A stretch of DNA of 64,000 nucleotides from Ruminococcus sp. Marseille-P6503 (GTDB lineage: Bacteria; Bacillota; Clostridia; Oscillospirales; Ruminococcaceae), in NCBI RefSeq assembly GCF_900604945.1, contig NZ_UWPB01000001.1, positions 992,001 to 1,056,000 of the forward strand. Reading direction: 5' to 3'. The position numbers and the translations under genes were made by a program. The notes under the pieces were generated by a model that saw only the letters and a list, made by a program, of their open reading frames with translations, ran no database searches and had not been told where the DNA came from. This document shows positions 26,781 to 36,120 of the stretch, one piece after another; position 1 is the first letter of the stretch, and each line of letters starts with the position of its first letter.

Positions 26781-26816
26781 AAAAACACGGCAGAACTTTT
26801 ATGTTCCTGCCGTGTT
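26781..26816 (-). terminator. Intrinsic terminator after the GLUG-repeat gene
   Basis: AACACGGCAGGAAC, a 6-base loop and GTTCTGCCGTGTT are followed by TTTTT on the minus strand, 17 bp after the stop codon. Confidence 0.9.
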
Positions 26817-26833
26817 TCCTTTATACAGACATA

Positions 26834-28519
26834 TTACCTACCCTGCTTACCTCTCTTTTTGCTGTATGCTGCCGTTCCCGCCAGAGCGGTTCCGCCTGCA
26901 AGTACAAACGCAAACAGAAGTACAGACCTGTTATCTCCCGTGTTCGGAGATTTGTCGCCGCTTGTGCTTGAGCTGTCACTTGCAGATTCTGCTTTGCTGT
27001 CGCTTGCCGCTGTTGATTCTTCACTGTCGTCTGCCTGCGAGCTTTCGGAATCAGCCGCGCTGCTGTCATCAGACGCGCTGCTGTCATCGTCTGTGCTGTC
27101 AGTTGCGGAAGAATCCTCCGGCAATTCCAGCGCAGGAATTACAACCGCTTCCTTAGCGTAGCCGCAGACTGTGCATTCCTCATGCTTTGAGCCTGCAACG
27201 CCGATCTCCGCTTCCTTATCTGTTATCCACTCAAAGGTATGAGCAGCTTCATCATCAGCCTTTAAACCGCAGGCACACTCGTGCCAATGATTATCCGCGT
27301 CAGCTGTCCACTCGGTTCCAAAGCTGTGACCGCCTGTCATATTAGTGTATTCTCCCGATGGCTTTGTGGCTGCTTCACATTCATAAGTGAGGTTCTCTGT
27401 TTTATACACCGCGTAATGCTCATTATATAGAAGAGGTAAAGCGTCAGCTTCTCCCATGTCAACATTCTGATACCATACGGAAGTTTCAAGCTGTTCACCG
27501 TTCTCGCCCTGATTGTTCAGCAGCCAGCATACCTCGCCGGAAGCAAACTGCTCGGAGGTCTTAGCTTCGGTTATTCCTGCTCTGTCCTCTATCGGAATAT
27601 AATCCTTTTCCTCATCGCTCCAAGCAACGCCTATTCCTGCAATTTCACTTTCATCGTCAGTAAGATAGTAGCAGTTGCTGAAAATGGCGTTATAAGTTAT
27701 TCCGCACACGCCGCCGACATAACTGCTTGCTCCGCTGACCAAACCTGTGTTATAGCAGTTGCTGATGGTTCCTTTCGAATTATATCCGCACACGCCGCCG
27801 ACTTGATATTCTCCGCTGACTGAGCCTGTGTTATAGCAGTTGCTGATAGTGAAGCCGTTAGCATTAAATCCGCACATGCCGCCGACATAACTAGTTTCTC
27901 CGCTGACTGAGCCTGTGTTATAGCTGTTGCTGATAGTTCCATAATTATATCCGCAAACGCCGCCGACATAACCATTTCCGCTGACCGTTCCTGTGTTATA
28001 GCAGTTGATGATGGTTCCGTTGCTATCATTATATGCGCACACGCCGCCGATAGCCGTATATGCTTTTATATATGAATCAACAACTCCGACATTTTGAATT
28101 GTGCCATCATTCCGTCCGAATAAGCCATGCCAAACAGAACTATTGTTGACATAGATACCGCTGATCGTTTTATTGTTGCCGTCAAAGATTCCTTTATAAT
28201 TATAAGTAGTTGTTCCTATCGGCGTCCAAGCTTTGAAGCCGCTTCCGTCGCCGTTAAGCTCTCCGTCCGCGGTAAGAACATTTTCATTGATAACGATATT
28301 GTCCATAAGTCTGGCGTTTATACTTGCATTTCCGCCGTTCACCTGCTCGGCGAACCAGTAAAGCTGATCGGCGGTATATATTTCATAATATCCGTCGGCC
28401 GATAATTCCGGTTCTGTACCCTCCGCCCATGCTGTCAGTGAAACGCTTCCGACCGGCATAAGCCCGAGCAGCATACTGAACGTCAGCAGCAGGCTCAAAA
28501 GTCTTTTCTTTGCTTTCAT
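26834..28519 (-). CDS. GLUG-repeat cell-wall surface protein with sortase-type C-terminus
   Basis: The 561-residue exported protein has a signal peptide at about 1-32 (KKRLLSLLLTFSMLLGLMP, cleavage near AWA). Five to six GLUG-type repeats (about 130-275) carry the unit VGGVCGYN-GTISNCYNTG-VSG. A Cys/His-rich tract follows (HWHECACGLK, then HEECTVCGYA), then a Ser/Asp/Glu-rich spacer of about 60 residues. The end is a sorting signal: SPNTGD, a hydrophobic span (VLLFAFVLAGGTALAGTAAYS) and KKRGKQGR. SPNTG differs from LPXTG, in line with variant sortase motifs in Clostridia. No sortase gene is in the window. The target is unknown; adhesion is likely. AAGGAG precedes ATG 28519. Confidence 0.88.
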   Translation of the reverse strand: MKAKKRLLSLLLTFSMLLGLMPVGSVSLTAWAEGTEPELSADGYYEIYTADQLYWFAEQVNGGNASINARLMDNIVINENVLTADGELNGDGSGFKAWTPIGTTTYNYKGIFDGNNKTISGIYVNNSSVWHGLFGRNDGTIQNVGVVDSYIKAYTAIGGVCAYNDSNGTIINCYNTGTVSGNGYVGGVCGYNYGTISNSYNTGSVSGETSYVGGMCGFNANGFTISNCYNTGSVSGEYQVGGVCGYNSKGTISNCYNTGLVSGASSYVGGVCGITYNAIFSNCYYLTDDESEIAGIGVAWSDEEKDYIPIEDRAGITEAKTSEQFASGEVCWLLNNQGENGEQLETSVWYQNVDMGEADALPLLYNEHYAVYKTENLTYECEAATKPSGEYTNMTGGHSFGTEWTADADNHWHECACGLKADDEAAHTFEWITDKEAEIGVAGSKHEECTVCGYAKEAVVIPALELPEDSSATDSTDDDSSASDDSSAADSESSQADDSEESTAASDSKAESASDSSSTSGDKSPNTGDNRSVLLFAFVLAGGTALAGTAAYSKKRGKQGR

Positions 28520-28642
28520 ACATTAATACTCCTTCACCAAAAATCTTTTTTTCAAGGCACAAAAAGACGATCACGTCCTTAAACTATATGCTCAGAACTT
28601 TTTGTAAATTTTCCATAAGATTTTTTAATATTTATATAAGTA

Positions 28643-28671
28643 AGTATACTTTAAAATTAATAAAAAGTCAA
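28643..28671 (-). promoter_or_regulatory. Promoter of the GLUG-repeat gene
   Basis: TTGACT (28666-28671), 17 bp and TATACT (28643-28648) on the minus strand predict a leader of about 115 nt. The leader (28520-28636) is AT-rich with a small GGACG/CGTCT hairpin followed by TTTTT; I see no known regulatory RNA in it. Confidence 0.82.
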
Positions 28672-28826
28672 GAATTGCATAAGGCTTCTGCCAATTTTTA
28701 TTCGCCGATTTAAGTAATTTTTTTATGAATACAAAGCCTTTTTTTCTGACGTATTTATCTTTCAGACCGCAAACCAATAAGCGTTTACGCCTATGCTTCA
28801 AATAAGGAATACGGCTGAAATAAATT
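28672..28826. other. AT-rich spacer between divergent promoters
   Basis: Nothing gene-like was seen between the minus-strand GLUG promoter and the plus-strand promoter at 28827; no repeat or regulatory motif was recognised. Confidence 0.5.
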
Positions 28827-28855
28827 TTGACTTTACCCCAAAGCAGTGATATAAT
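28827..28855 (+). promoter_or_regulatory. Sigma-A promoter of the orphan plus-strand gene
   Basis: TTGACT (28827-28832), 17 bp and TATAAT (28850-28855) lie 32 bp before the ATG at 28887. Confidence 0.85.
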
Positions 28856-28886
28856 TACATTAAGATTTTTTTCGGAGGACAGCTGT

Positions 28887-29246
28887 ATGGGAATATTTGA
28901 TATATTCAAAAAAAGGGGCTTGCAACAGACCGAAACACCGCTGAAAAAGCGGCTTCGGGATTTCAAATGCCGCAGAATATGCTATGTGGATACGGATTTC
29001 AAAGAGCTTGTCGCCCGCGTCGCAGCCGACCCCGCCGCAGTTCTTTCATTGGAGCCGGTCAACTATTATGCCGTTAAAAACCAGTATATAATGGCGCACG
29101 TTTATTCCTCGGAGGACTGCTCGGAAAACTATGTGAAATTCCAGAGGTTTGATTATGAGCGGAAAACTGACGAAAGCAGTCTGCTCCCTCTTGACCGCGC
29201 GACGCTGACAAAAGCCCTTGCCAAAGTAGGAATTATTATAACCTAG
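28887..29246 (+). CDS. Hypothetical protein of 119 residues
   Basis: ATG 28887 has GGAGG 8 bp before it and a consensus promoter further upstream, so the gene is very likely real although the family was not recognised. It begins MGIFDIFKKRGLQQTE, an amphipathic basic start. The rest is a soluble mixed alpha/beta sequence with YVDTDFKELVARVAADP and a C-terminal hydrophobic AKVGIIIT. There are no membrane segments. It is one of few plus-strand genes in the window and is isolated between divergent neighbours. A hairpin cluster starts 11 bp after its stop. Confidence 0.75.
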   Translation: MGIFDIFKKRGLQQTETPLKKRLRDFKCRRICYVDTDFKELVARVAADPAAVLSLEPVNYYAVKNQYIMAHVYSSEDCSENYVKFQRFDYERKTDESSLLPLDRATLTKALAKVGIIIT

Positions 29247-29257
29247 CGCCTATGTCC

Positions 29258-29412
29258 CGCCTTCTTTAGAAGGCGTTTCCATATCAGTCTTTCAGTAGGG
29301 GGGACGTAATCCCCTACTGAAAGACTGAGGAGCTAGAAGCTCTTCGCTGTCAAAAGACAGCGTTTGGCGCAGGTTGCTTCGTCGCAGCCGATGTTAAGCG
29401 AGCTCACATCGG
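29258..29412. repeat. Cluster of six consecutive hairpins (candidate intergenic element or structured RNA)
   Basis: Six inverted repeats follow one another: CGCCTTC/GAAGGCG (29258-29275); a perfect 18 bp pair with a 9-base loop (29284-29328); GAGCT/AGCTC (29329-29341); CGCTGTC/GACAGCG with an AAAA loop (29345-29362); GGTTGC/GCAGCC (29372-29389); and CCGATGT/ACATCGG (29388-29412). This is too much pairing for one terminator. It may be a MITE-like repeat or a structured RNA. Confidence 0.6.
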
Positions 29413-29470
29413 GCTTTGCTCCGAATTAAAATTGATACGGCTTTTTTATAAGTCGGACTTTCTGCCGCCT

Positions 29471-29520
29471 AAAAAAATACCGCGCAAGCCTGTTAAAGTC
29501 CTGCGCGGTATTTTCTTTTT
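29471..29520 (-). terminator. Intrinsic terminator after leuB
   Basis: A stem AAAATACCGCGCA with its complement, a loop of about 16 bases and TTTTTTT follow the leuB stop on the minus strand. T-runs on both sides suggest it is bidirectional. Confidence 0.85.
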
Positions 29521-29525
29521 TCATA

Positions 29526-30611
29526 TCAGTCTATCGCCTGAGCGATAAGCGAGCCCATTTCAGAGCAGCTTACCGTTTTCATTCCCTCGGACATTATATC
29601 GCCTGTGCGGTAACCGCTGTTAAGCGCCTTATTTACCGCGTTTTCCACAGCGTCAGCCTCTTCGCTCATATCAAACGAGTATCTGAGCATCATTGCGGCT
29701 GAAAGAATAGTGGCGATAGGATTAGCCTTGTTCTGTCCCGCAATGTCCGGCGCCGAGCCTCCGGACGGTTCATAAAGACCGAATTTTGTTTCATTCATTG
29801 AAGCGGAAGCAAGCATTCCGATAGAGCCGGTAATCATTGAAGCCTCGTCAGACAGAATATCTCCGAACATATTCTCCGTTACCATAACGTCAAACTGAGC
29901 GGGATCCTTCACAAGCTGCATCGCGCAATTGTCAACCAGCATATGCTCAAGCTCAACCTCAGGATAGCTCTCAGAAACCTCGGTCACTACCCTTCTCCAC
30001 AGACGGGAGGAATCAAGCACGTTAGCCTTGTCAACGCTGGTAACCTTTCTGCTTCTCTTCATCGCAACCTCAAAGGCCTTAACGGCTATTCTTCTTATTT
30101 CGTTCTCATCATATCTGAGAGTGTCAACGGCCGTCATAACTCCGTCAACCTCCTCGGTCTTATGCTCTCCGAAGTAAAGACCTCCCGTAAGCTCCCTCAT
30201 AATAAGCATATCGAAGCCTTTTGCGCTTATTTCTTCTTTAAGCGGACAGGCTCCCGCCAGCTGAGGGTAAAGCACAGACGGACGAAGATTTGCAAAAAGC
30301 CCCAGCGACTTTCTGATCTTAAGCAGTCCTGCTTCAGGACGAAGCTCAGGCGGAAGCTTGTACCACGGAGATGTAGTGGTATCTCCTCCGATAGACCCCA
30401 TAAGAACCGCGTCGGCCGATTTACAGCGCTCAATGGTTTCGTCCGTAAGCGGAACTCCGTTGGCGTCAATGGAACAGCCGCCCATTAAAAGCTGGTCATA
30501 TTCAAAGCTATGACCGTATTTTTCCGCCACGCTGTCAAGCACCTTCATAGCCTCGGTTACGATTTCGGGTCCTATACCGTCGCCCTTTATTACCGCAATC
30601 TTCTTGTTCAT
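29526..30611 (-). CDS. leuB: 3-isopropylmalate dehydrogenase
   Basis: LeuB oxidatively decarboxylates 3-isopropylmalate in leucine synthesis. The 361 residues are full length. Motifs seen are [49 protein letters not shown] and [22 protein letters not shown] with metal-binding Asp residues. NAD specificity is supported by HGSAPDIAG-type loop sequence ([11 protein letters not shown]). leuA, leuC and leuD are not in the window, so the gene is separated from its pathway. AGGAG precedes ATG 30611. No clear attenuator or T-box was recognised in the 180 bp upstream. Confidence 0.96.
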   Translation of the reverse strand: MNKKIAVIKGDGIGPEIVTEAMKVLDSVAEKYGHSFEYDQLLMGGCSIDANGVPLTDETIERCKSADAVLMGSIGGDTTTSPWYKLPPELRPEAGLLKIRKSLGLFANLRPSVLYPQLAGACPLKEEISAKGFDMLIMRELTGGLYFGEHKTEEVDGVMTAVDTLRYDENEIRRIAVKAFEVAMKRSRKVTSVDKANVLDSSRLWRRVVTEVSESYPEVELEHMLVDNCAMQLVKDPAQFDVMVTENMFGDILSDEASMITGSIGMLASASMNETKFGLYEPSGGSAPDIAGQNKANPIATILSAAMMLRYSFDMSEEADAVENAVNKALNSGYRTGDIMSEGMKTVSCSEMGSLIAQAID

Positions 30612-30790
30612 TGTACATGCTCCTTTATTTATAGATTTCAGGCGGTCAATATGACAAGCATAAGAACGATGACGAAACGTATGCCCGAGCCGTCAACCTG
30701 CCTTAATTAAAATATACTGCTTTGATATTACAATATTTGTACGCCGTCTGAAGCGATACCGCTCAGACCGCTGCTCGGCATATTTTAAGC

Positions 30791-32572
30791 TTACCAGTAC
30801 ATTACCACCGGCGTTCCGATTTCTACGTTTTCATAGACATATTCGGCGGCAGCGTACGGCATATTTATACAGCCGTGAGAGCCGTAGTTCTTATATCTGT
30901 TTCCTCCGAAGGACGAATGCCATGTGGCGTCGTGAAGCCCTACTCCAAAAGTGCTTATATTGTTCCAGAAGGTCACGGGCGTTTCCCAGGTTTCGCCAGA
31001 TGACAGACTTCCCTTCAATACCTTGTTCTTTTCCTTGAGCCAAAGCTTGTAAACGCCTCCCGGAGTATTTCTTTCCTCCGTCGGCAGACCGGAAACTATA
31101 TCGCACTCATATTCAAGCTTTCCGTCCTTATAATACCAGAAATGCTGCATCGCAAGATCGACCTCGCAGTAGGTATCGCCGATATCAGATTCGGCTGTTC
31201 TCCACTCGGGATTGCATACATATTCATAAGAGGAATAAGGATTTTTGTAGTAGATGGGTTCGACATCAGCCGAGCTTCCCTCTTCAATCAGCTCTACCAG
31301 CTGATCGCAGGTCTTCTGCTGATCTATCCACCAGCCGTAGCAGCCCTCGCCCTCTTCAACGGTTATTTCGCCTCTGCTTGTGGAATTGAATTTTCTGTCT
31401 TTACCGTAGGTATCGTACTTTTCCGCAAGCTCTTCCACATACTCCATAGCCTTGTCCCCGTCAACGGTATAGCCGTCGGAGGGATCTTCGTTTTCAAAGG
31501 TTATCCAGTCTATAATTTCGCTGCCGCTGAGAGTTTCCGTAGTATATGTAAAATCGTAGATTATTTCTATATCGTACAGCGAATTAAGCTGTTCAAGCTG
31601 CTGTTCAAGATCCTCTCTTACTACCTCCGGCTTCTCGTAGCAGTCTATTCCGCTGATGTCTACAGTATACTCGCCGGAATCAACGCGGCCGTCAATATAT
31701 TCATACAAAGCGTCAAGCTTATCCTCGTCAAATTTATCGCCCTGCACCTCCTCAATCAGTACAAAGCCATCGTCGGTTTTTTCAATATACGCGTCCTCAG
31801 GCTCGGTAGTTCCGGGCGAATCGAGCACCTTGCGCTTTATCTCGCTGTTTAGCTTGTCTTTATCATATGTAAACGCGGAATCAAAATTATACTCAGTCCT
31901 GCTCCACAGATTTCTGAACCAGGTATAATGATTCTGCTGACTGAAATACTGGGATATGGTAACCTTTATGTTGTCCTTATAGTCTATTTTGTCAAGAGAG
32001 ATTGTCAGCTCGCTTCCGTCCGCCTTGACCAGAGTTATCTTCTCCGGAATGACCGAATCCTGAAGCACAAGCTCATACGCTTCCTTTTCAGTCCTTCCGC
32101 TTACGTCTATTCCGTTTATTGAAGTGTTGGCAAGAAACTTTCCGTCTACCTTATTCATTCCGTAAAAATAAACTCCGGTAACCGCAGCCGCCGCAACCAC
32201 CAAAACCGAAGCGGATATAATACCAGCGACTTTAGCTTTAGACTTGTTCTTTCCGCCGTTTTCCTTTTTCTTTGACGCCGGCGTATTGTTTCCGCTTCCG
32301 CTTTTGGAGGCGCTTACGCCCGATCTCTCTGCTGTTCTTACGCCGGCACGCGCCGCTGAGGATCCTGTACGTCCTTTTCCTTCTCCGTCCGCTGAGCCTG
32401 ACGAAGCGTATCTGTTGTCTTTCGCCTTAAAATCATTTCTCTGATTATTTTTATCGGAAGAGAACACCGTAGTATCAGAAAAAACATCCTCACCGTTCTG
32501 CATAGCCATATTTCTTGCGATCTGCCTTGCAAGCTCTTCCTTAGAGGACGGCTTGTTGAAGTCATTATCCAT
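30791..32572 (-). CDS. L,D-transpeptidase (YkuD domain) with peptidoglycan-binding domains, membrane anchored
   Basis: It forms 3-3 peptidoglycan cross-links or modifies wall stems. About 593 residues comprise a low-complexity cytoplasmic Ser/Lys/Asn-rich region (1-115), a single membrane helix (VAGIISASVLVVAAAAVTGV), two putative peptidoglycan-binding type-4 modules (about 150-440) and a C-terminal YkuD domain. The catalytic motif is GSHGCINMPY, with the active cysteine and upstream His of FGVGLHDATWHSSFGG. ATG 32572 was chosen because the predicted transcript begins near 32625, leaving no room for a ribosome at the TTG 32614 alternative. Confidence 0.92.
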   Translation of the reverse strand: MDNDFNKPSSKEELARQIARNMAMQNGEDVFSDTTVFSSDKNNQRNDFKAKDNRYASSGSADGEGKGRTGSSAARAGVRTAERSGVSASKSGSGNNTPASKKKENGGKNKSKAKVAGIISASVLVVAAAAVTGVYFYGMNKVDGKFLANTSINGIDVSGRTEKEAYELVLQDSVIPEKITLVKADGSELTISLDKIDYKDNIKVTISQYFSQQNHYTWFRNLWSRTEYNFDSAFTYDKDKLNSEIKRKVLDSPGTTEPEDAYIEKTDDGFVLIEEVQGDKFDEDKLDALYEYIDGRVDSGEYTVDISGIDCYEKPEVVREDLEQQLEQLNSLYDIEIIYDFTYTTETLSGSEIIDWITFENEDPSDGYTVDGDKAMEYVEELAEKYDTYGKDRKFNSTSRGEITVEEGEGCYGWWIDQQKTCDQLVELIEEGSSADVEPIYYKNPYSSYEYVCNPEWRTAESDIGDTYCEVDLAMQHFWYYKDGKLEYECDIVSGLPTEERNTPGGVYKLWLKEKNKVLKGSLSSGETWETPVTFWNNISTFGVGLHDATWHSSFGGNRYKNYGSHGCINMPYAAAEYVYENVEIGTPVVMYW

Positions 32573-32631
32573 AGAAACTGATCCCGATCCTTTCTTTGTA
32601 TGCGCCTTATTCAACTACACCTATGTATTTT

Positions 32632-32660
32632 ATTATACATCACATCAAGACAAAATGCAA
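32632..32660 (-). promoter_or_regulatory. Promoter of the L,D-transpeptidase gene
   Basis: TTGCAT (32655-32660), 17 bp and TATAAT (32632-32637) on the minus strand. Confidence 0.72.
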
Positions 32661-32767
32661 CACAAATAAAACAATTTTGACCGGCTATTCACAACTTATT
32701 TATTCCCTTAAACGCCGCGTCACAATACAAAAATCAGGAGTTCTATGCAATTATTCCCCTATAACGC

Positions 32768-32795
32768 AAAACCGCCGCAATCCAATGCGGCGGCG
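32768..32795 (-). terminator. Intrinsic terminator after the 54-residue gene
   Basis: CCGCCGCA, TTGGA loop and TTGCGGCGG, then TTTTG, on the minus strand 11 bp after the small gene's stop. Confidence 0.8.
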
Positions 32796-32806
32796 CGGAT
32801 CACATA

Positions 32807-32971
32807 TCAGAGCCTTATGTCCTCGGCATATGAATAAACCTGCCGGTCTGAAACGTTCTCACAAAAAACGCTGTACAGCAGACCGTCCTGCGAAAGTCTG
32901 AACACGCTGAAGTGATTTCCGTCAACGGCATACATTTCGCTTTCGCTGTCAGTTTCGGTACCGTCTATCAT
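32807..32971 (-). CDS. Small acidic protein of 54 residues, unknown
   Basis: ATG 32971 has GGAGG 8 bp upstream and the frame runs to TGA 32807-32809, followed at once by a strong terminator, so this short gene is well supported by its signals. The product starts MIDGTETDSESEMYAVDG, is acidic, has one cysteine and ends in SYAEDIRL. It has no membrane segment. The pattern YAVDGNHFSVFRLSQDGLLYS suggests a small beta-sheet fold. I do not recognise a family. The region upstream is AT-rich with several TATAAT-like hexamers and no unambiguous promoter. Confidence 0.65.
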   Translation of the reverse strand: MIDGTETDSESEMYAVDGNHFSVFRLSQDGLLYSVFCENVSDRQVYSYAEDIRL

Positions 32972-33191
32972 TACAAAGTCCTCCGAATTGTAATATACAT
33001 TATGCCGATTATTTCCCCATGGTATTAAATTGTTTTTATAATATTATCATAATCATATATCTAAAATATAACATATATTATACTTGTTTATTACTGTTTA
33101 ATGTCTTTATTAACAATACAATAACCGACCTGTTTTTTTCATCGGCTGATATAAAATAAAAATATTATAAAATCAGCAGATGATTTTTCAG

Positions 33192-33225
33192 AGTTTAAAT
33201 ACAGTTTAAAAACACCTGTTATAAT
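33192..33225 (+). promoter_or_regulatory. Activator-type promoter with AGTTTAAA direct repeats
   Basis: AGTTTAAA is present at 33192-33199 and 33203-33210, exactly 11 bp apart, overlapping a poor -35 box (AAATAC). A perfect TATAAT is at 33220-33225. One-turn direct repeats over the -35 are typical of OmpR-family regulator sites. The 33000-33190 stretch upstream is AT-rich with nothing else recognised. Confidence 0.55.
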
Positions 33226-33270
33226 GACGGTACAGTAAAATCATAATATCAAGAATAAGGAGATTTTTAA

Positions 33271-36075
33271 ATGCTTAGTTTAAAGCAGATAGTAAAAAAC
33301 TATATTTCCGGCGATGAAACGGTTCAGGCGCTGAAAGGGATTGATATTGAATTCCGCGAGAACGAATTCGTATCCATTCTGGGTCCCTCCGGCTGCGGAA
33401 AAACCACTCTGCTGAATATAATCGGCGGACTTGACCGGTATACCAGTGGCGATCTTGTCATAAACGGAAAATCGACCAAGGAATTTAAAGACAGCGACTG
33501 GGACACCTACAGAAACCATTCTGTCGGTTTTGTTTTTCAAAGCTATAATCTTATCCCTCATCAGACGGTGCTGTCAAACGTAGAGCTGGCGCTGACTCTT
33601 TCCGGCGTTTCAAAATCGGAGCGGAGAAAACGCGCCATAGACGTTCTGACAAAGGTCGGTCTCAGCGATCAGCTGAACAAAAAGCCCAACCAGATGTCGG
33701 GAGGACAAATGCAGAGAGTCGCTATTGCCCGCGCGCTTATAAACGACCCTGATATATTGCTTGCGGACGAGCCTACGGGAGCTCTCGATTCGGCTACCAG
33801 CGTTCAGATAATGGAGATACTTAAAGAGATCTCCAAGGATAAGCTTATTATTATGGTAACCCACAATCCTGAGCTTGCCGAAAAATACTCTTCAAGAATT
33901 GTAAGGCTTCTGGACGGAAAGATAACCGACGATTCAGATCCCTACTCCGCAAACGTCGTTGAGCCGATAAAAAATGAAGAGAAAGCCAAAGCCGACAGCA
34001 AAAAAGGCAGAAAAACCTCCATGTCGTTTCTTACGGCTTTGTCGCTTTCCAAAAACAATCTGCTTACAAAGAAAGCCAGAACTATACTCACCTCGTTTGC
34101 CGGAAGCATTGGAATCATAGGGATCGCGCTTATACTTTCCCTTTCAAACGGAGTTCAGACCTATATCAACGCTGTACAGGAGGATACGCTTTCCACCTAC
34201 CCCCTTACGATCGACGAAACCACCACGGACCTTCAGTCGATGATGGAAGTAATGATGGATACCGACGTGCCGGATGAAAACCGTCCCGCCGACAGAGTTT
34301 ATTCAAGAAATTCAGTCGGAGCGATGATAAACGCAATGTCCGCCGGTTCAAGTCATAACAATCTTAAAGAATTCAAGACCTACCTTGAAAGCAAAAAGGA
34401 CGAGCTGGAACAGTATACAAGCGATATTAAGTATTCCTACAGTACTGTAATGAATATTTACAAGGAAAATACCGATGATGAAATCATACAAGTAAACCCT
34501 TCCCAGATTTATGAGGCTGTGGGAATGGGTTCTCAGATCAGCGATATGGAGTCCTCCTCCATCGGCTCGATGTCGCCTATTATGGCTTCAACCGCAAATA
34601 TGTGGTCGGAAATAATAGACAATCAGGATATTCTTGACGCTCAGTACGACGTTATCGCCGGACGTATGCCGGAAAGCTATGACGAAATCGTTGTTGTCGT
34701 AAACGAATATAATGAAATAGACGATTTTGCGCTTTATTCGCTTGGTCTGAAGGATGTAAACGAGCTGTCCGAGATGATGAGCGCAATGCAGAATATGGAT
34801 AGCGTTGACGAATCAGTAACCGAGTATTCCTATGATGAGATACTGGATCTCAGGTACAGACTTATACTTAATACCGACTATTATAAAAAGGACGGTTCAA
34901 GATGGGTGGATATGTCCGGCGACGAGGAATATATGAAGTCGGTAATTGAAAACGGCATAGAGCTTAAGGTAGTAGGAATACTCCGACCCAACGAAGAAGC
35001 CTCGGCAGAGTCCATCAGCGGAGTTGTCGGCTACCGTTCCGACCTTATGAAAACGCTTATAGAAAAAATAAACGATACTGAAATTGTAAAGGCACAGCTT
35101 GCTGACCCTGAAACGGATATTTTTACAGGTCTGAAATTTGAGGAAGCGGAGGAGAAACAGCCCGCGGATCGTGAAGAAATGCTTGCAATTCTCGGGTACG
35201 ATCAGCTGTCGGACGATGAAAAGACTAAGATAGACGCGCTTTCGGACGAGCAGCTTGCCGAGGCGGTTTCTCAGTTAAGCGCCGCCTCTGAAGCCGAAAT
35301 GAGCCGGGAGGAAATGCTTGCGGCTGTCGGATACGATAAAATGTCCGATGAGGAAAAGGCTCAGATCGACGCGATGACCGATCAGCAGCTATCGGCTATG
35401 ATCGGAATGATGCAGCAGGCGCAGGAGGAGTCTTTGCCGGAAAAGCCGGAAACGACTTACGAAGAAAATCTGTCTATACTCGGCGTGGCGAGTCTGGATA
35501 CTCCGAGCAGCATTAATATATATCCTAAGGACTTCGCTTCAAAGGAAAGCATTGAGAACATCATCAAGGAATACAACGAAAAAGCGGAAGCCGACGGACA
35601 TGAGGAAAACATTATACAGTATACCGATATGGTAGGACTTATGATGTCCTCGGTAACCTCCATAATCGACGCCATAAGCTATGTGCTTATCGGATTTGTG
35701 GCTATCTCCCTGATCGTTTCCTCGATAATGATAGGAATAATCACCTATATCTCCGTTCTGGAGCGGACAAAGGAAATAGGAATACTGCGAAGCATAGGAG
35801 CGTCAAAGAAGGATATTTCAAGGGTATTCAATGCAGAAACCATTATCGTAGGCTTCACTGCCGGAGCAATAGGAATCGCGATCTCATATCTGCTGACAAT
35901 ACCGATAAATATGATCATATCCCATCTTACAGACGCGCCGGTAAGAGCCGCTATTCCTGTGGCAGGAGCGGTCATACTGATAATAATAAGTATGCTCCTC
36001 ACATTTATTGCCGGATTGATCCCGTCAAGAATAGCCGCCAAAAAGGATCCTGTCGTTGCACTGAGAACAGAATAG
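33271..36075 (+). CDS. MacB-like fused ABC exporter (ATPase plus FtsX permease)
   Basis: The 934-residue protein has an N-terminal ABC ATPase (1-225; [46 protein letters not shown]) fused to a MacB-type permease. Its first helix is near 272-292 ([17 protein letters not shown]), a long extracellular domain of about 500 residues follows, and three helices (about 800-925) end the protein with [19 protein letters not shown]. The outer domain contains an acidic three-fold repeat near 634-745, starting [11 protein letters not shown] and [11 protein letters not shown] 45 residues apart, with a degenerate third copy ([10 protein letters not shown]). GGAG precedes ATG 33271. Substrate unknown; peptide or toxin export is likely. 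Confidence 0.93.
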   Translation: MLSLKQIVKNYISGDETVQALKGIDIEFRENEFVSILGPSGCGKTTLLNIIGGLDRYTSGDLVINGKSTKEFKDSDWDTYRNHSVGFVFQSYNLIPHQTVLSNVELALTLSGVSKSERRKRAIDVLTKVGLSDQLNKKPNQMSGGQMQRVAIARALINDPDILLADEPTGALDSATSVQIMEILKEISKDKLIIMVTHNPELAEKYSSRIVRLLDGKITDDSDPYSANVVEPIKNEEKAKADSKKGRKTSMSFLTALSLSKNNLLTKKARTILTSFAGSIGIIGIALILSLSNGVQTYINAVQEDTLSTYPLTIDETTTDLQSMMEVMMDTDVPDENRPADRVYSRNSVGAMINAMSAGSSHNNLKEFKTYLESKKDELEQYTSDIKYSYSTVMNIYKENTDDEIIQVNPSQIYEAVGMGSQISDMESSSIGSMSPIMASTANMWSEIIDNQDILDAQYDVIAGRMPESYDEIVVVVNEYNEIDDFALYSLGLKDVNELSEMMSAMQNMDSVDESVTEYSYDEILDLRYRLILNTDYYKKDGSRWVDMSGDEEYMKSVIENGIELKVVGILRPNEEASAESISGVVGYRSDLMKTLIEKINDTEIVKAQLADPETDIFTGLKFEEAEEKQPADREEMLAILGYDQLSDDEKTKIDALSDEQLAEAVSQLSAASEAEMSREEMLAAVGYDKMSDEEKAQIDAMTDQQLSAMIGMMQQAQEESLPEKPETTYEENLSILGVASLDTPSSINIYPKDFASKESIENIIKEYNEKAEADGHEENIIQYTDMVGLMMSSVTSIIDAISYVLIGFVAISLIVSSIMIGIITYISVLERTKEIGILRSIGASKKDISRVFNAETIIVGFTAGAIGIAISYLLTIPINMIISHLTDAPVRAAIPVAGAVILIIISMLLTFIAGLIPSRIAAKKDPVVALRTE

Positions 36076-36120
36076 CAATAAAAACCGTATGATTACAGAG
36101 TTAAAGAAAGGAATATTAAA

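Noticed and set aside
27697-28029. Tandem repeats considered as a CRISPR array
   Set aside because: They are in-frame protein repeats of the GLUG gene; spacing is coding and there are no unique spacers.
30612-30790. Possible T-box or leucine leader peptide before leuB
   Set aside because: No T-box motif, no run of leucine codons after a ribosome site and no terminator-antiterminator pair was seen.
31142-31852. 236-residue plus-strand frame, hydrophobic
   Set aside because: Antisense shadow of the L,D-transpeptidase; the opposite strand has clear conserved motifs and signals.
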